This document shows positions 1 to 12,214 of a stretch of DNA of 64,000 nt, in pieces. Made by a program: the position numbers and the translations under genes. Numbering within the stretch: position 1 is the first letter of the stretch; the number at the start of each line of letters is the position of its first letter. Source of the DNA: Delphinus delphis (lineage: Eukaryota > Chordata > Mammalia > Artiodactyla > Delphinidae); assembly GCF_949987515.2 (NCBI RefSeq), contig NC_082694.2, positions 63,176,080 to 63,240,079 on the forward strand. Reading direction: 5' to 3'. The notes under the pieces are model-generated. The model was not told the origin of the DNA. It was given only the letters and a program-made list of their open reading frames with translations, and did not search any database.

Positions 1-1269
1 GAGAATAAAGAGAAATGACAATGAAATATAACACATGATTTTGAATTGGATGATCCTACTATAAAGAACATATGGGAACAACTGCTGAAACTTGAATGCG
101 TCTGAGGATTAGATAATGTTGCAGTCATGTGTCTGTGTGAAAAATCACTCCATACACTAAGCTAAAATATTCTGAGGTGATTGGGAACTAGTCACCAGCT
201 TGAGCTGAAAAAGGTTCAGGGGAAAAATAGATATTTATACTGTACTTAAAACTTTTCTGTAAATTTATGACTATTTCAAAATAAAAAATACATATTTTTA
301 GTAAAGCTATGAAACTGTCTTTAAAAGTTTTTATGAGGGACAATGAAGATATATAAACTCACGCTATCGGATTCCTTCCCTCTGTGTTCTCTGCAGAAAT
401 CAGGCTGATGAACTCACAATAAAATGTGGTTATGAGTCATCCAGAAATTCTCTCTGTCCTCCTACAAAACCTACTGTCTGCAGCACATATCTTTACCTTG
501 TAGCCTCTAGTGTTTATATGCACATATATATATTGATACATCACATACGTGCATGTTACATAATATATTATATTTTCATTGAATAGCTAATGGATTAATT
601 GCTGGCACCGATTTATGCATCAGAAAATAAAGTTCCTACATTTACATCTGTGTTAAGGCAAAGAATACTCCACCAATACAAAGTTATTTAAAGAAAATAA
701 AAGCCAAATTGTACAGTGAAGTCTTCAGAGAACCACAAAAAATTGCATTAAACATTTGAATGCCCTTCTTTTTAGGTTAATGTGGTAAAGCTAGCTTGCT
801 ATTCTGGAACTCTTTTCCCTTTCCTCCTGGGCTCACAGGCAGACTTCATTTCATAGAGTACTTGTCAGCCTAGATTCCTCAATGACTCTGTGGAACAGAG
901 CCCTTCTCCCGCATCACCACTTCACCTTTAAATGAAAAAAGTTTCTACATTTTAATTCACTGAGATTTTTCCCTGCCATAGCAACTGCTACCATCACCTA
1001 AACCAGTGAATGTTTTTTACTCTCAGATCTGGTGTGGAGACCACTGCTGATTGTGGGGACTGTTAGGTCCCTGAGTTTCCTTAGAGTGAAGCGTTTATAG
1101 AACAAACCAGCCATTCTGCTAATATTAGCTGCTTCTTAGAGAATGAAACTTCTCCTCATTTTGCTAATGAAATCATTCATTTTTCCCCACCTATCAAAGG
1201 CTTGCTTCCAGGAAGGGAGTGAGGAAGAATCAAATAGAACAAGCTGCCCCACATTCCTCACTATCCATC
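1..1269. other. Unassigned AT-rich sequence
   Basis: I see no open reading frame of note, tRNA-like sequence or repeat family I can name. A TA-rich patch lies near 510-580. It is probably old intergenic or intronic DNA. Confidence 0.5.
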
Positions 1270-1510
1270 CATCTGTTAACATCTAATGACAGAAGCCTCT
1301 GACACCTACTATGTGCAGAATGTCAAATCTAGTGCATGAGAAAATGTACACCAAGTGTAACGTCATTACTTCAGATAATTCTAGAAAAGTGTGAATGTAA
1401 GAGCAGAGGACCTAGAGTGCTGTGGCAGCAAGAGCAGAAGACTTAATCTGGTCTAGGCATGAGGAAAGTCTTCCCAAGTAACATCAGCACTGATCTCTGA
1501 ATCCCTCTGT
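1270..1510 (-). mobile_element. L2 LINE fragment, reverse orientation
   Basis: The stretch 'cacctactatgtgcagaatg' followed about 150 bases later by 'ggaaagtcttcccaag' is in the order of the reverse complement of the L2 3' end (start of the '...ctactatgtgccaggcac' block, then the 'ggaaggcttcctggagga' block). It is strongly diverged, so the boundaries are approximate. Confidence 0.5.
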
Positions 1511-2076
1511 ATAGGCTGCTTTCCTGAATTTGGGTTTCTGCTGATCAGCATTTCACCCTGTGTGGGATTCTCCATGGTATCTAACAAGCCATTTTATGTC
1601 TACTTTCTGTTGGTTCAAACAATTTCAGTTTTCCTATCTGTAAAGTGGGAAGAGAAATACATATTTTACAGGTATATTATGAGGTTTAAGACACAGAAGT
1701 ATGAAGAAGGGCCTAGCAAACCAACTGACACATAATAGGCAAACAACAAAAGTAATTTTATACCTTGAGGCCAGATTTCTTCAATATTATAATCTAATCT
1801 AGCTACCAGACATTCATATCTTATTCCTCATCCACTTTGGGAGTTTATATTGATCTTTTTTCACATGCTTAAAGAAAAATAAATATTTGAGTATTAAATT
1901 TCTGGTTTCCCTGAATCTTATCCTTCTGGCTTCAATTCCTTCTTTAGCTGAACTTGACTATATCTTTACTCTCCCATGTTAGTGACAAATATAGGTATGT
2001 TGGCTCAAGTTAAACCCTTTACCCATCTCCCTGTATATAAAGTAATGACCTTGTCAACCCAGAGAGCCACAGTCAA

Positions 2077-2118
2077 ATCATCATCATCATCATCACCATC
2101 ACCACCACTGTCATCATA
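2077..2118. repeat. (ATC)n trinucleotide microsatellite
   Basis: About seven uninterrupted ATC units, then an interrupted run with ACC and GTC variants. It sits just upstream of a MIR element. Confidence 0.9.
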
Positions 2119-2127
2119 ATATTAATA

Positions 2128-2368
2128 TTAGAACTACATTGTTTTTGAATTTTTACTAAGTATCAAGCATTTTCTAGGTACATATAATGCTATTTTTACC
2201 TCATAAATCCTAAAATAGTTTGCAATATTTACATTTTAAGGATGAGTGTATCAAAGCTTACAGTGGTTGAATAATTTGCCCAGGATCACACAACTAGGTG
2301 GCAACAGAAGTGGGATTCAACTTGAGGTCTGTTTACCTCCAACATCTATGTTTTCCACTATATTAAAT
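2128..2368 (+). mobile_element. MIR SINE, near full length
   Basis: An ancient tRNA-derived SINE. The order of blocks is right for MIR: a diverged 'ttactaagtatcaagcattt' 5' block, then 'acattttaaggatgag', then the core 'ataatttgcccaggatcaca', then 'gtgggattcaacttgaggtc'. The heavy divergence fits the age of the family, which is shared by all mammals. Confidence 0.85.
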
Positions 2369-4394
2369 GTCTTTCCACAAGAACTTTCCAAATGTTTTCT
2401 TATAACTTTTTTATTGCCACATTCTTGAGCCACAGTCGTGGTGGCATTTGATGTACCCATTTGATATATCATTGGATCATCAGATATCAGTGCATCAAAA
2501 TGCCATAAACCTGGAATCTGAGGATAAGGTCAGGAAAAAGCAACCTAAAAGTCTAAAATATAAAGACTGAATTAAAGTGCACTATTTTGGAAATTGTAAC
2601 ATAACATCATGTAATGAAAACAATTTCGGATGACTGAAAAACAAATTGAGTAGTAAAAATGTTGCCTGTGTTACTCCAGCACTAACCAGGGTAAAGGACC
2701 CTTGACTAATATCTGTTTTCTGGCTTGTTTACCAGGTTATAGTACTAAAGAAAGAAGAGTACCTTGTGCTATAGTAACTGATCCCACTGTTAGTTAAAAT
2801 CAGTTTGTTTCTCAAACTATTGTTTTTCTCCCTAATCTTAGCTTACTGGTAACTGGATTCCCTTATTGAAAGAGTATGTGCTGATAAATTGAATCAGATA
2901 TCTTGTTCTGCTTAACAGGGATCAGATCTTCCAATCTGTTTGAGTGGGTGCTATGTGAAAGGTGCTCTAGAGAGAATTCTATTTCTAGGCATAAATAATT
3001 GACCTTCTTGTTGATTAGTAGTCTCCTGCATTTGATTCAGTGTCCCCACAAACTGCACCCTGAGGAATAAGTAAAATGGATTCCTGAAGGTGAAGAAACC
3101 CCATCTGCAACCCATAGCCAGCATCAATCTTCCAACTATTGCTCCTCCAGAAGAAGACTGCTGAATTTGATATACAACCACTTTCCACCAGGGAGGAAGG
3201 TTTGGAATATGCTGGGCAACAGGATGTTCCCTAAGGTCTCAATGTCTCTCCTAAAAGCTTTCTTCATTGAATATCATCAAAGGATTCTCCTCACCCTCAA
3301 TTCTTACAGTTAAGTATCTGCTACAGAGTATTTCTATATTTACTATATTTCTATAGTTTCTACATTTACTAAAGAAATTTCTATTTTTCTATTTATATAA
3401 GGACCTATATTTTTATAGGTCCTTAAACTATTTCCTTCTAGCTTCATCCCTTGATTTGGATTTCCCTTTATTTGGAAGGAGAATCTTGCTTCCTTGTTTT
3501 GATTTTGGCAGTAGTCTTCACAAGTCTTCCACAACTTTTTCATGGTCCTCTTGAGGAAATGCATTTGTAACTTTCTTCACAAGCCGACTATGTAAGTTTG
3601 TCCTCTGATGAAATACTTGAGCACATTGTTTTAACTCACCCAACCCTAAGGAATGGAGTAATTGTATGAATTACTCCTCCCAGGCTGATTCATTGTGGCC
3701 AAATGTCTGCCACTTGGACTCTAGGCAGCCAAATCTTTCAAAGAATAACTGAAGATAATCAGAGAGAAGTAGTGAGTAGGCACAATGATATTTATAAAAT
3801 ACTGTTACATTTTATAAAATCTCCATTAGGATAGATTATCTAGAGATTACCCTTGGGTAGAAATGTATTGAAATTAATGATAAATCTAGTTATCTGACAT
3901 TCAAAGAAATAATTACTGGAAATAGAAACATTCTTTTTTGTTCATTTATATATTTCCCTATCACCACAGGCTTCTTCCCTATATTTTGCCTTAAGTAAAA
4001 TATTTCCATGTGTATTTGAAGGGAGACTATCATTGATTCTGATGCCAATTGCTTATACTACTTCCTTATTTTATCAGCCCATCTGTTTATATAGATTGGA
4101 TTCCTGACTACATAATGGGGATGAGATGGACACAGTTAGTAAGATGCAATCACCACATAAAGAAATATCTGTAGTCTCTCTTTCTTGAAAATTATATTAA
4201 AATCTGATAGAATCAGAAATTCTATAATCTAGAATATCTAACTTTAAAGTTAAGAATGTTATTAAATATATAATATAAAAGGATTTCTATTTTTCAAAAA
4301 GTCAAATTCCCTGCCCCCAAAGTATCTGACATTAAAATACTACTCACCATAATCTGTTTTTTGATGATGAAGGATTTCTTATATCCTTTCTGTG
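2369..4394. other. Unassigned sequence with one perfect hairpin
   Basis: No repeat family or gene is recognised, apart from the hairpin listed at 3398-3425. Short frames here have no recognisable protein similarity. Confidence 0.5.
3398..3425. other. Perfect 12-bp inverted repeat with a 4-nt loop
   Basis: The left arm TAAGGACCTATA and right arm TATAGGTCCTTA are exact reverse complements around a TTTT loop. The surroundings (3335-3395) are made of loosely repeated 'ttctatatttacta' motifs. It could extrude as a cruciform or fold in RNA on either strand. It is not a recognised element terminus. Confidence 0.8.
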
Positions 4395-4520
4395 TATCAA
4401 TATTATTCAACAAATATGTATTGAACCTTAATTACATATAATGCTCAGGCATGAGTGCTAGAAATCCTACAAAAGTGAGTAGTCAGGTTTTTTCCCCTCA
4501 AGTGTCTCATATTTGTTTTA
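4395..4520 (-). mobile_element. L2 LINE 3' end, reverse orientation
   Basis: 'attcaacaaatatgtattga' followed by 'gctcaggcatgagtgctaga' matches the reverse complement of the L2 3' terminus (tttattgagcacctactatg ... ggcactgtgctag). It is diverged. Confidence 0.6.
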
Positions 4521-4744
4521 CACATCAGTTTTAAAAGTGCAGATGTGAGAAATTTCATGGTTTTAGAGATTTCCAGCTGACTGAGTACCAAATGCCAGGG
4601 TGTTTATCCTAGATGGAAAGAAAAGGATCTCATGGAAAAAAATAGAATATTCTGGATTCTTCCAGAATATATTTTGCCCTCTGTCACAATAGGCAATTAC
4701 CTAAAAGCATCATAGGTCCCCTTTATCCTCTCTGCAAATATCTA

Positions 4745-5660
4745 CAATATAAAGTCCAAACACCTTACTATGGCATACAAAGCCCTCATGATCTGGACTT
4801 CCCTACATTTTAACTCCAATTACTTCACATCAGGAGTATATTAAAAACCAGCAAGGCTGAGGCACGAACCAACCAGAAACAAACAGGAGTATTCCTGGAG
4901 CAGGGTCTTGGAAGCCTCCTTCAGTGTTGAGCAATTACCACTTTAGTCATTAGATTGGGGGTATATTTAAGGAAAGGGAAGACAGCCAGTTTGTCAGTGG
5001 GAGGACCACACAAGGGATTTGGGGCAGTGGTAACTTACTATTCAGATGAACGTATTTCAACATTTTGGCCAGAAGTTAAAATGCATGCCTGTAGCCTATC
5101 AGCTCGTCTCAAGCTGCACCTTAACAAGTACCCTTCACTCCTGTCAAAGCAATCTAGGTAGTATTCCTGAAATATTTCATCTCTAACTAGCTAATATCCT
5201 TTAAATGTTTTATACCCAACTAGTTTTAACATTCCTTAGATGTTTCACACCAATAGTTCCATGAAGCATTCCAGACATGCTTTATTGCAATGAAGTTCCC
5301 TCTGCCTGAAATGTCCTTCCCTCTTACCGCTCACCATCTGGATAAATACATTTCAAGACCCTGCTCAGGCTTCACAAAGGAGACAGTGTTTAAACTTGGT
5401 GCTCAAAGGCTCCTTTCTGAGTCCTTCTGGTTTCCCCTATCCCTTCCTCAAATGACAACATTGAAGACATCCTTTCTGTGCCCTAACCCTAGATCACAAG
5501 ATGGCATCTTGGCATTTATTTGATTAAGTATTTCTCCATTACTGGATTTCTAACTCCTGGAGTAAAGGATGGTCTCCTATTCAACTCTGTATCCCTGGCT
5601 GTTAGCAGTATATAAATCCTCACACATATAATAGATCCTTACTAAATGTCAGGGCAATGA
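4745..5660 (+). mobile_element. L2 LINE, ORF2 end and 3' UTR, interrupted
   Basis: The left part (4745-4840) has 'aaagtccaaacaccttacta' and 'catacaaagccctcatgatc', which belong to the end of the L2 reverse-transcriptase ORF. The right part, from about 5270, has 'gttccctctgcctgaaatg' and later 'tgtatccctggctgttagca' in the correct 3' order. Roughly 4840-5270 between them does not look like L2 and may be an old unrecognised insertion or L2 sequence decayed beyond recognition. There is no intact frame. Confidence 0.7.
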
Positions 5661-5741
5661 AATTAGAATCTCTTCCTTTAAACTTTGCCCATCTGCTGAG
5701 TAAAAGTAAATTTGTCCATTTCCTCAATGCTATTAGATCAG

Positions 5742-5822
5742 TGATTCTCAAACTTTATCACATATCAGAGTATCCTGATTCCTGAGTTCTATCCCTAGAG
5801 TTTCTGTTTCAGTAGGTCTGAG
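5742..5822 (+). mobile_element. MER20-like hAT fragment (outer copy)
   Basis: It begins with 'cagtgattctcaaacttta' and continues to 'agtttctgtttcagtaggtc', the first half of a MER20-type non-autonomous hAT transposon. It stops exactly where a second MER20 begins. Confidence 0.65.
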
Positions 5823-5985
5823 AACAGTGGTTCTCAAACTGTGGTCCCCAGACCAACAGCATCAGCATCCCTGGTAACTTACCAGAAATGAAGATTCTTG
5901 GCCCCCACCCTAGACCTATTGAATCAGAAACTGTGGGGTGAGACCTAGAAATTTGTGCTTTAAAGGGCCCTCCAGGGACCTACTA
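5823..5985 (-). mobile_element. MER20 hAT element, abutting or nested in another MER20
   Basis: 'cagtggttctcaaactgtgg' is the terminal inverted repeat. The interior 'ccagaccaacagcatcagca' and 'ctattgaatcagaaactgtg' reads as MER20 in reverse. The far end ('ccctccaggg') lacks a clear second terminal repeat. Confidence 0.75.
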
Positions 5986-7285
5986 AAGATTGAGTATTAA
6001 TGGAGTATTATACCCTCTAGAGCAGGGATGATGTCTTCTTTATAATACCACAGGGTATAGTGTTTTGAGTATGATAGGTTTTTTAAAATTTTGGCTTGTT
6101 TTGTTTGCTTTAATGTTAACTGATATTCTAATGTATAAAGTGACAGACATTCAGATTGACATAATGGAAGAATTAGTTTCCACAGACTCCTCCCCAACAT
6201 TTTCAATGCGATTCTCATCCCTGGCTATTACCATTATTCATCTACTAGATCTTCCTTATCATCAGAATAGATTATGTTGATTTGATCAATAGGACTATTT
6301 TACAGTGTTGCAACTGACAAAGATCTGATAAAATTGTTAAAGTTCTAGTAAGAGTTATTTCTGGAGATAGTCTGAGTCCATATAATAAACTGTAACTTGA
6401 AACATAAAAAGATCATAGGTTCTCAATGAATGACAATAATAATCATCTTAATATTTATAATACAGCCATATATACCCACCCCAGAATAAAAATATTGATT
6501 CTCATTTCCATTTAACTATAAAAATATTGGCGAAGATAGCTAAAAGAACAACTTTTGGCATTTTGCTAAAGCATTGGTACAAAAAGAGATTTCCCCATGA
6601 AGTTCAGTGATGATTTTTCTTACACTAGCCAATGTGACATGGTAGTCCCAGAGGGTATGTGCCAGGACCAGGACTTAGTCTGAAACCTGCCTGTCCACAG
6701 TCCTTGGCCTCCTTACTATGTGTACTATATTCCATCATGAAACTTCACAAAGACCACCAGGGAAGAATCTCTGAGGATGGGATCATTTACCTTATGATCT
6801 GGGATATAGTAACAAAAGCACCATGTTTTATGTAATCAGGTTATGGTTTACTTGATCTATAAGCCCCCATATACCAGAGAAATTTAAACTTAGGCTCTCC
6901 TTCAGTTAAATAATTTATTAGTAACCATTTTATATTTGAGCTGTTCAGACCAAACTGTGAACAGGTGTGATACATATGTTAGATTAAGAGTAGGGCTTTG
7001 GTTTCAGACTAGTCCTGAGTTCAAATCTAAGATCTCATTCCTGTGCAGAATTAGCCATTTCATTCTTCTCATGCCATACTATCCCTAAATGTTAGCTTCC
7101 CTAACAGAGCAACACTAACAGCTATAATGATGACATTCAGATGCTTATATTCAACTTTAAATTGAACCTAAATCCTATACCACTAACTATACTGTAGATA
7201 TTTTCACCCTCAATATGTCTACTGTTGACCTTTTGATTGATTACTCACCAATATCTGGTTCTTTTTTTCTTTTCTGGATATATCA
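5986..7285. other. Mostly unassigned; possible MIR trace
   Basis: A short stretch near 6985-7060 ('gggctttggtttcagac', 'ctgagttcaaatct') resembles the reverse complement of MIR. I see nothing else I can name. Short frames here have no family signature. Confidence 0.4.
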
Positions 7286-7660
7286 GAGTCTACACTTGTC
7301 AAGCCCCATGTAGTGAACTGGGGAAATATGATAATTCTGGCTAATGTATATACAAGCAAAAGTGACACACGTCAATTCTGGGCTAAGTTGGTGAAAAAAC
7401 AAAAAAAAACTTGCACGATTTTCCAATCTCTCTCTTCTCTTGCCACTGTGATCAGGAGACCTTTGCTTGATAATACACAGCCACCAGATCAAAGCAGCCT
7501 GGTTCACTGAGTCACCACATGGAGGGCAGCTGCTGTGGCAAGGCACTGAGAACAGAACTGAACAACTCTTGCCAGAATGTATTTTTGTGCATTAAAACAC
7601 AGAGATTTGGGGGTCATTTATTATGTATTATAAGCTTAACCTATCTTGACTAACACAATG
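7286..7660 (+). mobile_element. Fossil MaLR/MLT-like LTR remnant
   Basis: The 3' portion reads 'cattaaaacacagagatttg', then 'gggggtcatttattatgta', then 'taacctatcttgactaacac'. This is the usual order at the 3' end of old mammalian LTR-type repeats (ttaagccactgagatttggg ... cctatcctgactaatac). An upstream 'tcttgccactgtgatcag' block agrees. Exact family not determined; no coding capacity. Confidence 0.45.
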
Positions 7661-8029
7661 TCTCAGAACAAATTCATCTCTTTTTAACCATAAGCACATT
7701 ACCCTTTCCAACATCATATTTTCTTTCAACTATACTAAAAGGTGAATTTTAAGTCACTTTTTATGCTTTCTTCTCTTTTAGCCCCAATGCCTTCCGTGTT
7801 TTACTGAATCCCATCATTTATATCTTAGAAGTGTTTCTCGATTTTCGTAAACTCCTAGGTCTGGAAGAGAAATAACTGACTTTTTCTGTCTCTAGATGAG
7901 AGATATTTTAATCATTTAATTAGAAAACTTATATCCCTAGCATTTGTTTCTAGGAAGCTTGCTTTTGCCCACTATAAGAGTCTCCTGTCTTAATTTTCAA
8001 GACACTCAACTTTACCTTTCACTGTAATC

Positions 8030-8350
8030 CCACTGCTCTTCTTAGCACACACTCTTACCTTCATCCAGTCTCCTCATACATGCCACTCCAGTTATGCCTC
8101 TATGCCTTTGCTCTCTATCTTCTCCACCTCTCCAGCTCTCAAACTGAAATCTAAACCTCATCCTTCCAATGAAGCCTTTCTTGATTTTTCTAACCTCACT
8201 GATGTCCCCTTACTTAAAACATTTTTCATGAAGAAATGAGCTTTATAGTTTAGTGTCTAATATTTATTATTGTCACTAATAAGGTAGTAGTCATGCTTTA
8301 TACTGCTTCTGAATCTGTGACAATATTTATTACAACACAAACACTAAGTA
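8030..8350 (+). mobile_element. L2-like LINE fragment
   Basis: Pyrimidine-rich text with 'ccacctctccagctctcaaa' and 'tccaatgaagcctttcttga' resembles the sense L2 3' region ('...catgaagccttccctga'). It is diverged and the boundaries are weak. Confidence 0.45.
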
Positions 8351-8536
8351 AGTACCTAATATATTTAACCTACTTAAACCCGTCAATAGGCTTTCATCTG
8401 AAAATCAGTTTCTTCCAGGGAAAGTAACTTGAAATACACCCACTTCCTTTTTATCACAATAGCTCAGACCCTGGAGTCTTCCACCAAGAAAGCTGGCTGA
8501 GAAACCACTGATTTGTCCATTAAAAAAAGAGCTGGT

Positions 8537-8740
8537 GGCTTCCCTGGTGGCGTAGTGGTTGAGATTCCGCCTGCCAATCCAGGGGACACGGGTTCGTGCC
8601 GCGGTCCGGGAAGATCCCACATGCGGCGGAGCGGCTGGGCCCGTGAGCCATGGCCGCAGAGCTTCCATGTCCGGAGCCTGTGCTCCGCAACGGGAGAGGC
8701 CACAACTGTGAAAGGCCCGCGTACCGCAAAAAAAAAAAAA
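8537..8740 (+). mobile_element. CHR-type cetacean SINE
   Basis: A tRNA-derived SINE with head 'ggcttccctggtggcgtag', B-box-like 'gggttcgtgccgcgg', a tRNA-unrelated body and an A-tail at 8728-8740. Such elements are transcribed by RNA polymerase III and mobilised by L1 enzymes. Flanking direct repeats are imperfect (A-rich 'agagctgg' against 'aagttgg'). A few CpG-decay changes suggest moderate age. Confidence 0.95.
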
Positions 8741-9634
8741 GTTGGACCTTAAATGGTAGTTTTTCAAAACCTCACATTCTTAGTAGAAAATTAGTGACCT
8801 ATAGCATTCTTAGTATTTGCTTTCAGAAGTGAATTCGATTCTTTTCTAATTATATATTGTCAGACAAACTTTGTAAGTATTGTCAAATTAGTTCCACAAA
8901 TTAAACAGCTTTGCTCAGTTATAGTACAGGTGCATTATGATGATAATGTAGATAATATAAGTGGTTTTATTTGTACTACTTTCATTGTTTTTTCCTAAAG
9001 TTATGTGGAATATAATTGGTATTTTTCTGTGCTCAAAAAAGATTCTCTTCTGAATTATGTCTGCCAATGATGGTTGGTAATTATTATAGCTTTACTTTGT
9101 TTGTTTTAAATGCTTTTCAATAAAGGTTTCTCAGTAATTAAATTCTACTGACCTAGTTTTCACATCCCTGGTTTGTAATACATTTCACCTCCTAGGTTCA
9201 TAATAAGCAATTACACAGATAAATGATAAAATACCCAAAGAAGAAAGTAGAAAAATCCAAATAAATCACAGATCGTCAGTCACAAGATATCTAAGGAGTA
9301 GTTGTAATTTGATCATGAGGGACACTCTCTAAATGCAATTACAACACTACCAGATACCACCATTTCCTTCTCATTAGTACACACTAGTCCTTTGTAGAGA
9401 CATGCGTTAGTATTTCATATTTAAAGGTTTCCTTTTAAATCTATTCACTAATGAGTTTCAGTGGGTTGTTGCACTTCTCTAAAACACTTTTCAAAACTTA
9501 GTTGTGCTGCTAATGAAGATTGCTGTTTTGACTTTAAAAATATAGGCCTGAATCTATTGCCTAGAGCAATCATTCTTGGATACCTAATACTCTCTTTAGC
9601 TACAAATATTGTCAAGAGGCTTTTTAAAAAATTA
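8741..9634. other. Unassigned AT-rich sequence
   Basis: No gene or named repeat seen. Confidence 0.5.
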
Positions 9635-9737
9635 GTTTATTCATCGAATATTTATTGACCTCCAGTGTTAGGTACTTATGACAAAGGAATAAATAAGATA
9701 CATGGAGTCTTCCCTGCCGACATGAAATTCCTCCAAA
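9635..9737 (-). mobile_element. L2 LINE 3' terminus, reverse
   Basis: 'tcgaatatttattgacctcc' and 'gacaaaggaataaataagat' correspond to the reverse complement of the L2 3' tail. It ends where an hAT element starts. Confidence 0.6.
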
Positions 9738-9943
9738 GCTGTGCTGTCCAACATGGGACAAATTTATTACATATTAAAATTATAACACTTTGGATATGTT
9801 GGTTTAAATCCAATATAATATTAAAATTAATTTCATCTGTTTCTTTTTGCTTTTGTTAACATGGCCCCTAGAAAATTTGAAGTTACAAAAGTGGCTCACA
9901 TTTGTGTCTTGCATTATATTTCTATTAGACGGTGCCGCTCTAA
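9738..9943 (-). mobile_element. Non-autonomous hAT-type DNA transposon
   Basis: The left end reads 'gctgtgctgtccaacatggg' and the right end 'tctattagacggtgccgct', an inverted pair. The interior ('aaaattaatttcatctgttt', 'cccctagaaaatttgaagtt') matches a widespread Charlie-group MER element in reverse. I cannot give the exact MER number with confidence. No transposase is encoded. Confidence 0.65.
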
Positions 9944-10139
9944 AATCTCCAGGGAGACAGACCACCAAATAAGTAATTACAACAGATGGTAATGAGGAAT
10001 TAGGTAAGGAAAATATTAGAAGCCATAAAATATTAGGTAGCAGAAGGCTTGAGTCATGGTTGGATATCAGGGTCCTTCTAGTGACCAGATTCACATCAAA
10101 GGAGTTTCAGAGTTGAATGGCTATCTTGGCTAATTGAAT

Positions 10140-10325
10140 AGATTCTTCTTTTGCTCTCCCATGGCATATTGTGTACACTATTTTAGCACTTATGACATTA
10201 TATTTAAAGTATTTAATTCAATAATAAACATTTATTCAACCAAACACTCTCTTACTTGTCTTGCTATCCCTAGCACATGTCAATATTCCTAATACCTTGT
10301 GGGTGTGCATTAAATGATGAAAACT
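10140..10325 (+). mobile_element. L2 LINE 3' end
   Basis: 'tatccctagcacatgtcaat' followed by 'gtgtgcattaaatgatgaa' resembles the L2 3' UTR tail in sense orientation. A decayed insert may lie at 10200-10245. Confidence 0.45.
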
Positions 10326-12214
10326 GCTCTCTGGGGAACTATGAACCAAAGTTAACAAACTGAGATGACTTTGCATACAAGTAATACTGATATCAGTCAC
10401 AGCAGTACACTGCCCTCCCTCCTCAGGAACCGAGATATTTTGTTATTCACTTCCTACAGATGTCCAGACTGGTGGAACTGATTTTTAATGATACTATTGT
10501 CAACATCTGATGATCAACTATTTCCTAGATCCCTGAACTTGGAAACAGTCGGCCATCTAATGTGAAACGCGGCAAGACAGTGGTGTTACTGGAAGTTATA
10601 CACCAGTAACAGATCCAGTCTCACATCCATAAAGAAAATTGGATAGCGCTCCTGCACGGTAGACTTTCATTTCAGTCTGAAGTTTGATATATCTTTGACT
10701 GACAGACTACCAGAGGATGTGTTGGTTTCCTGAATATGGTTTATGTCCTTGCCTAATATTGTATCACCTTGTGTGCTGCTAAGGTAGAAAAAATTAATCA
10801 CTGCAGTTAGTCTGTGTTTCAGAAACTCCAACTGTTTCTAGCAGAAGTTTGCATAAGGCCTCTTTCTTCCCCAATCTTTTTCACTCTGCCAGTTTTATAA
10901 AAGGGATCACAACCCTCTACAAAAGCTCCTAGGCAGGCCCCTAAAAAGCAGTGATCAATGAGAACAGTTTCACTGTGATGATTTCAAAGTGATGAAGGCC
11001 TTCAAGTTATATCTATACAAGCCCTGGGAGTAATCTTTTTAAATTAACTACTGAGGAAAGTTGGCCCCTGAAAAAAAATTATCAAGCCAAAAAAACAATT
11101 TTAATAGTTTAATTACTAAATTGAAAGAACTTACTGGTTATTCTGTGTCAAATAAACAGTGCCTCAATTAATGATTAATCAGTTAACATTTAGTGATCAA
11201 GCCTTAATGCTAGGCCAGCACTTTGCAAATACTAAAGCGCGTGTAAAAGATTTAAAATATGGTTTTTGCCATAATTGGAATTAAAAGCTAAGACAACTCA
11301 AGTAGAATATCAAAAGTTATGCAATAAAGTGATACTTTCTGTAATCTTTCCTGTTGTTAGAGATCAGAGAAGAAAATGACCAGTGGGACATATCACAAAT
11401 GAAGTTCCCAAAGACTTCATTTTGCTTCAGGGGTGCCTCTATGGAGCTTCACTGCCTCATTCTACAAAATTATTAATGAGCTTCATATTCAGAATTCAGG
11501 ATGAATAAGCATTTCTGCTTCCTGTAGTACAACAGAAGGTTATTCTGAATGGTCTTCAATTAGGTATCTAGGTGATAAATAAACTGCACTAAATACAAAT
11601 CTAAATGGTTGCTGAGCTTGCAAGGAACTAATAATAATCTCCAAGAGGCAGGAATGGAGAAGACTAGGTTTTGGAAAATCCGTAAGCCATAGGGCATAGG
11701 AAACCTGTAAATAAACCATGAAGATTTATACTTGAAAACTGGACACTACGTGCCAGTCACAGGAATTAACAATACAGGGTGATATCTCTATAAAATTGTA
11801 ATGAAGGTTAGGTGCAGAGGAAGTGGCTACTTGGGTTAGATTAACACAAAAGGTCAGGCATGCATGAGTTTTAAGCTCTTGATCACCAGACATGTGCCTT
11901 TCTGAGGTCAGAGTAATCTCCCAGGAGAAACAGATGGCAAGGGGGCCATTGTCAAGATAAGGCTGTTCAGTTTCAGGCACCCTTTTATGTAATTGCTTCT
12001 GTCTTACTAATGGTGTGGTGGGTCAAGGTCCTCATCTTCTACCAAACTGAAATCATTAACCAAGCTGGTTAATGGGCCACAATAGCACCTCTATACTCAT
12101 ATATATAAGTTTGTATGATATTATTATCTACTCCTCTAAAAACTGGGCCTGAATTTTTCTTTGTGAGGATACTTTAAACTACTCTTTTAATTTCTTTACT
12201 TGTTATAGAAATAT
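10326..12214. other. Unassigned sequence, includes one hairpin
   Basis: No gene or named repeat seen. A perfect 9-bp stem, TGTTACTGG/CCAGTAACA, with a 10-nt loop lies at 10584-10611. Several CpGs are kept nearby ('gaaacgcggc' at about 10564, 'agcgctcctgcacggt' at about 10646), which is unusual for this AT-rich DNA. Confidence 0.5.

Noticed and set aside
8537..8640. Possible functional tRNA gene, from A- and B-box-like sequence
   Set aside because: It is the tRNA-derived head of a SINE; it cannot form a full cloverleaf and has an A-tail and SINE body.
8405..8832. Several overlapping frames of 60-120 codons
   Set aside because: All lie within the GC-rich CHR SINE; similar peptides recur at every CHR copy (14.7, 27.6, 42.8 and 57.3 kb).
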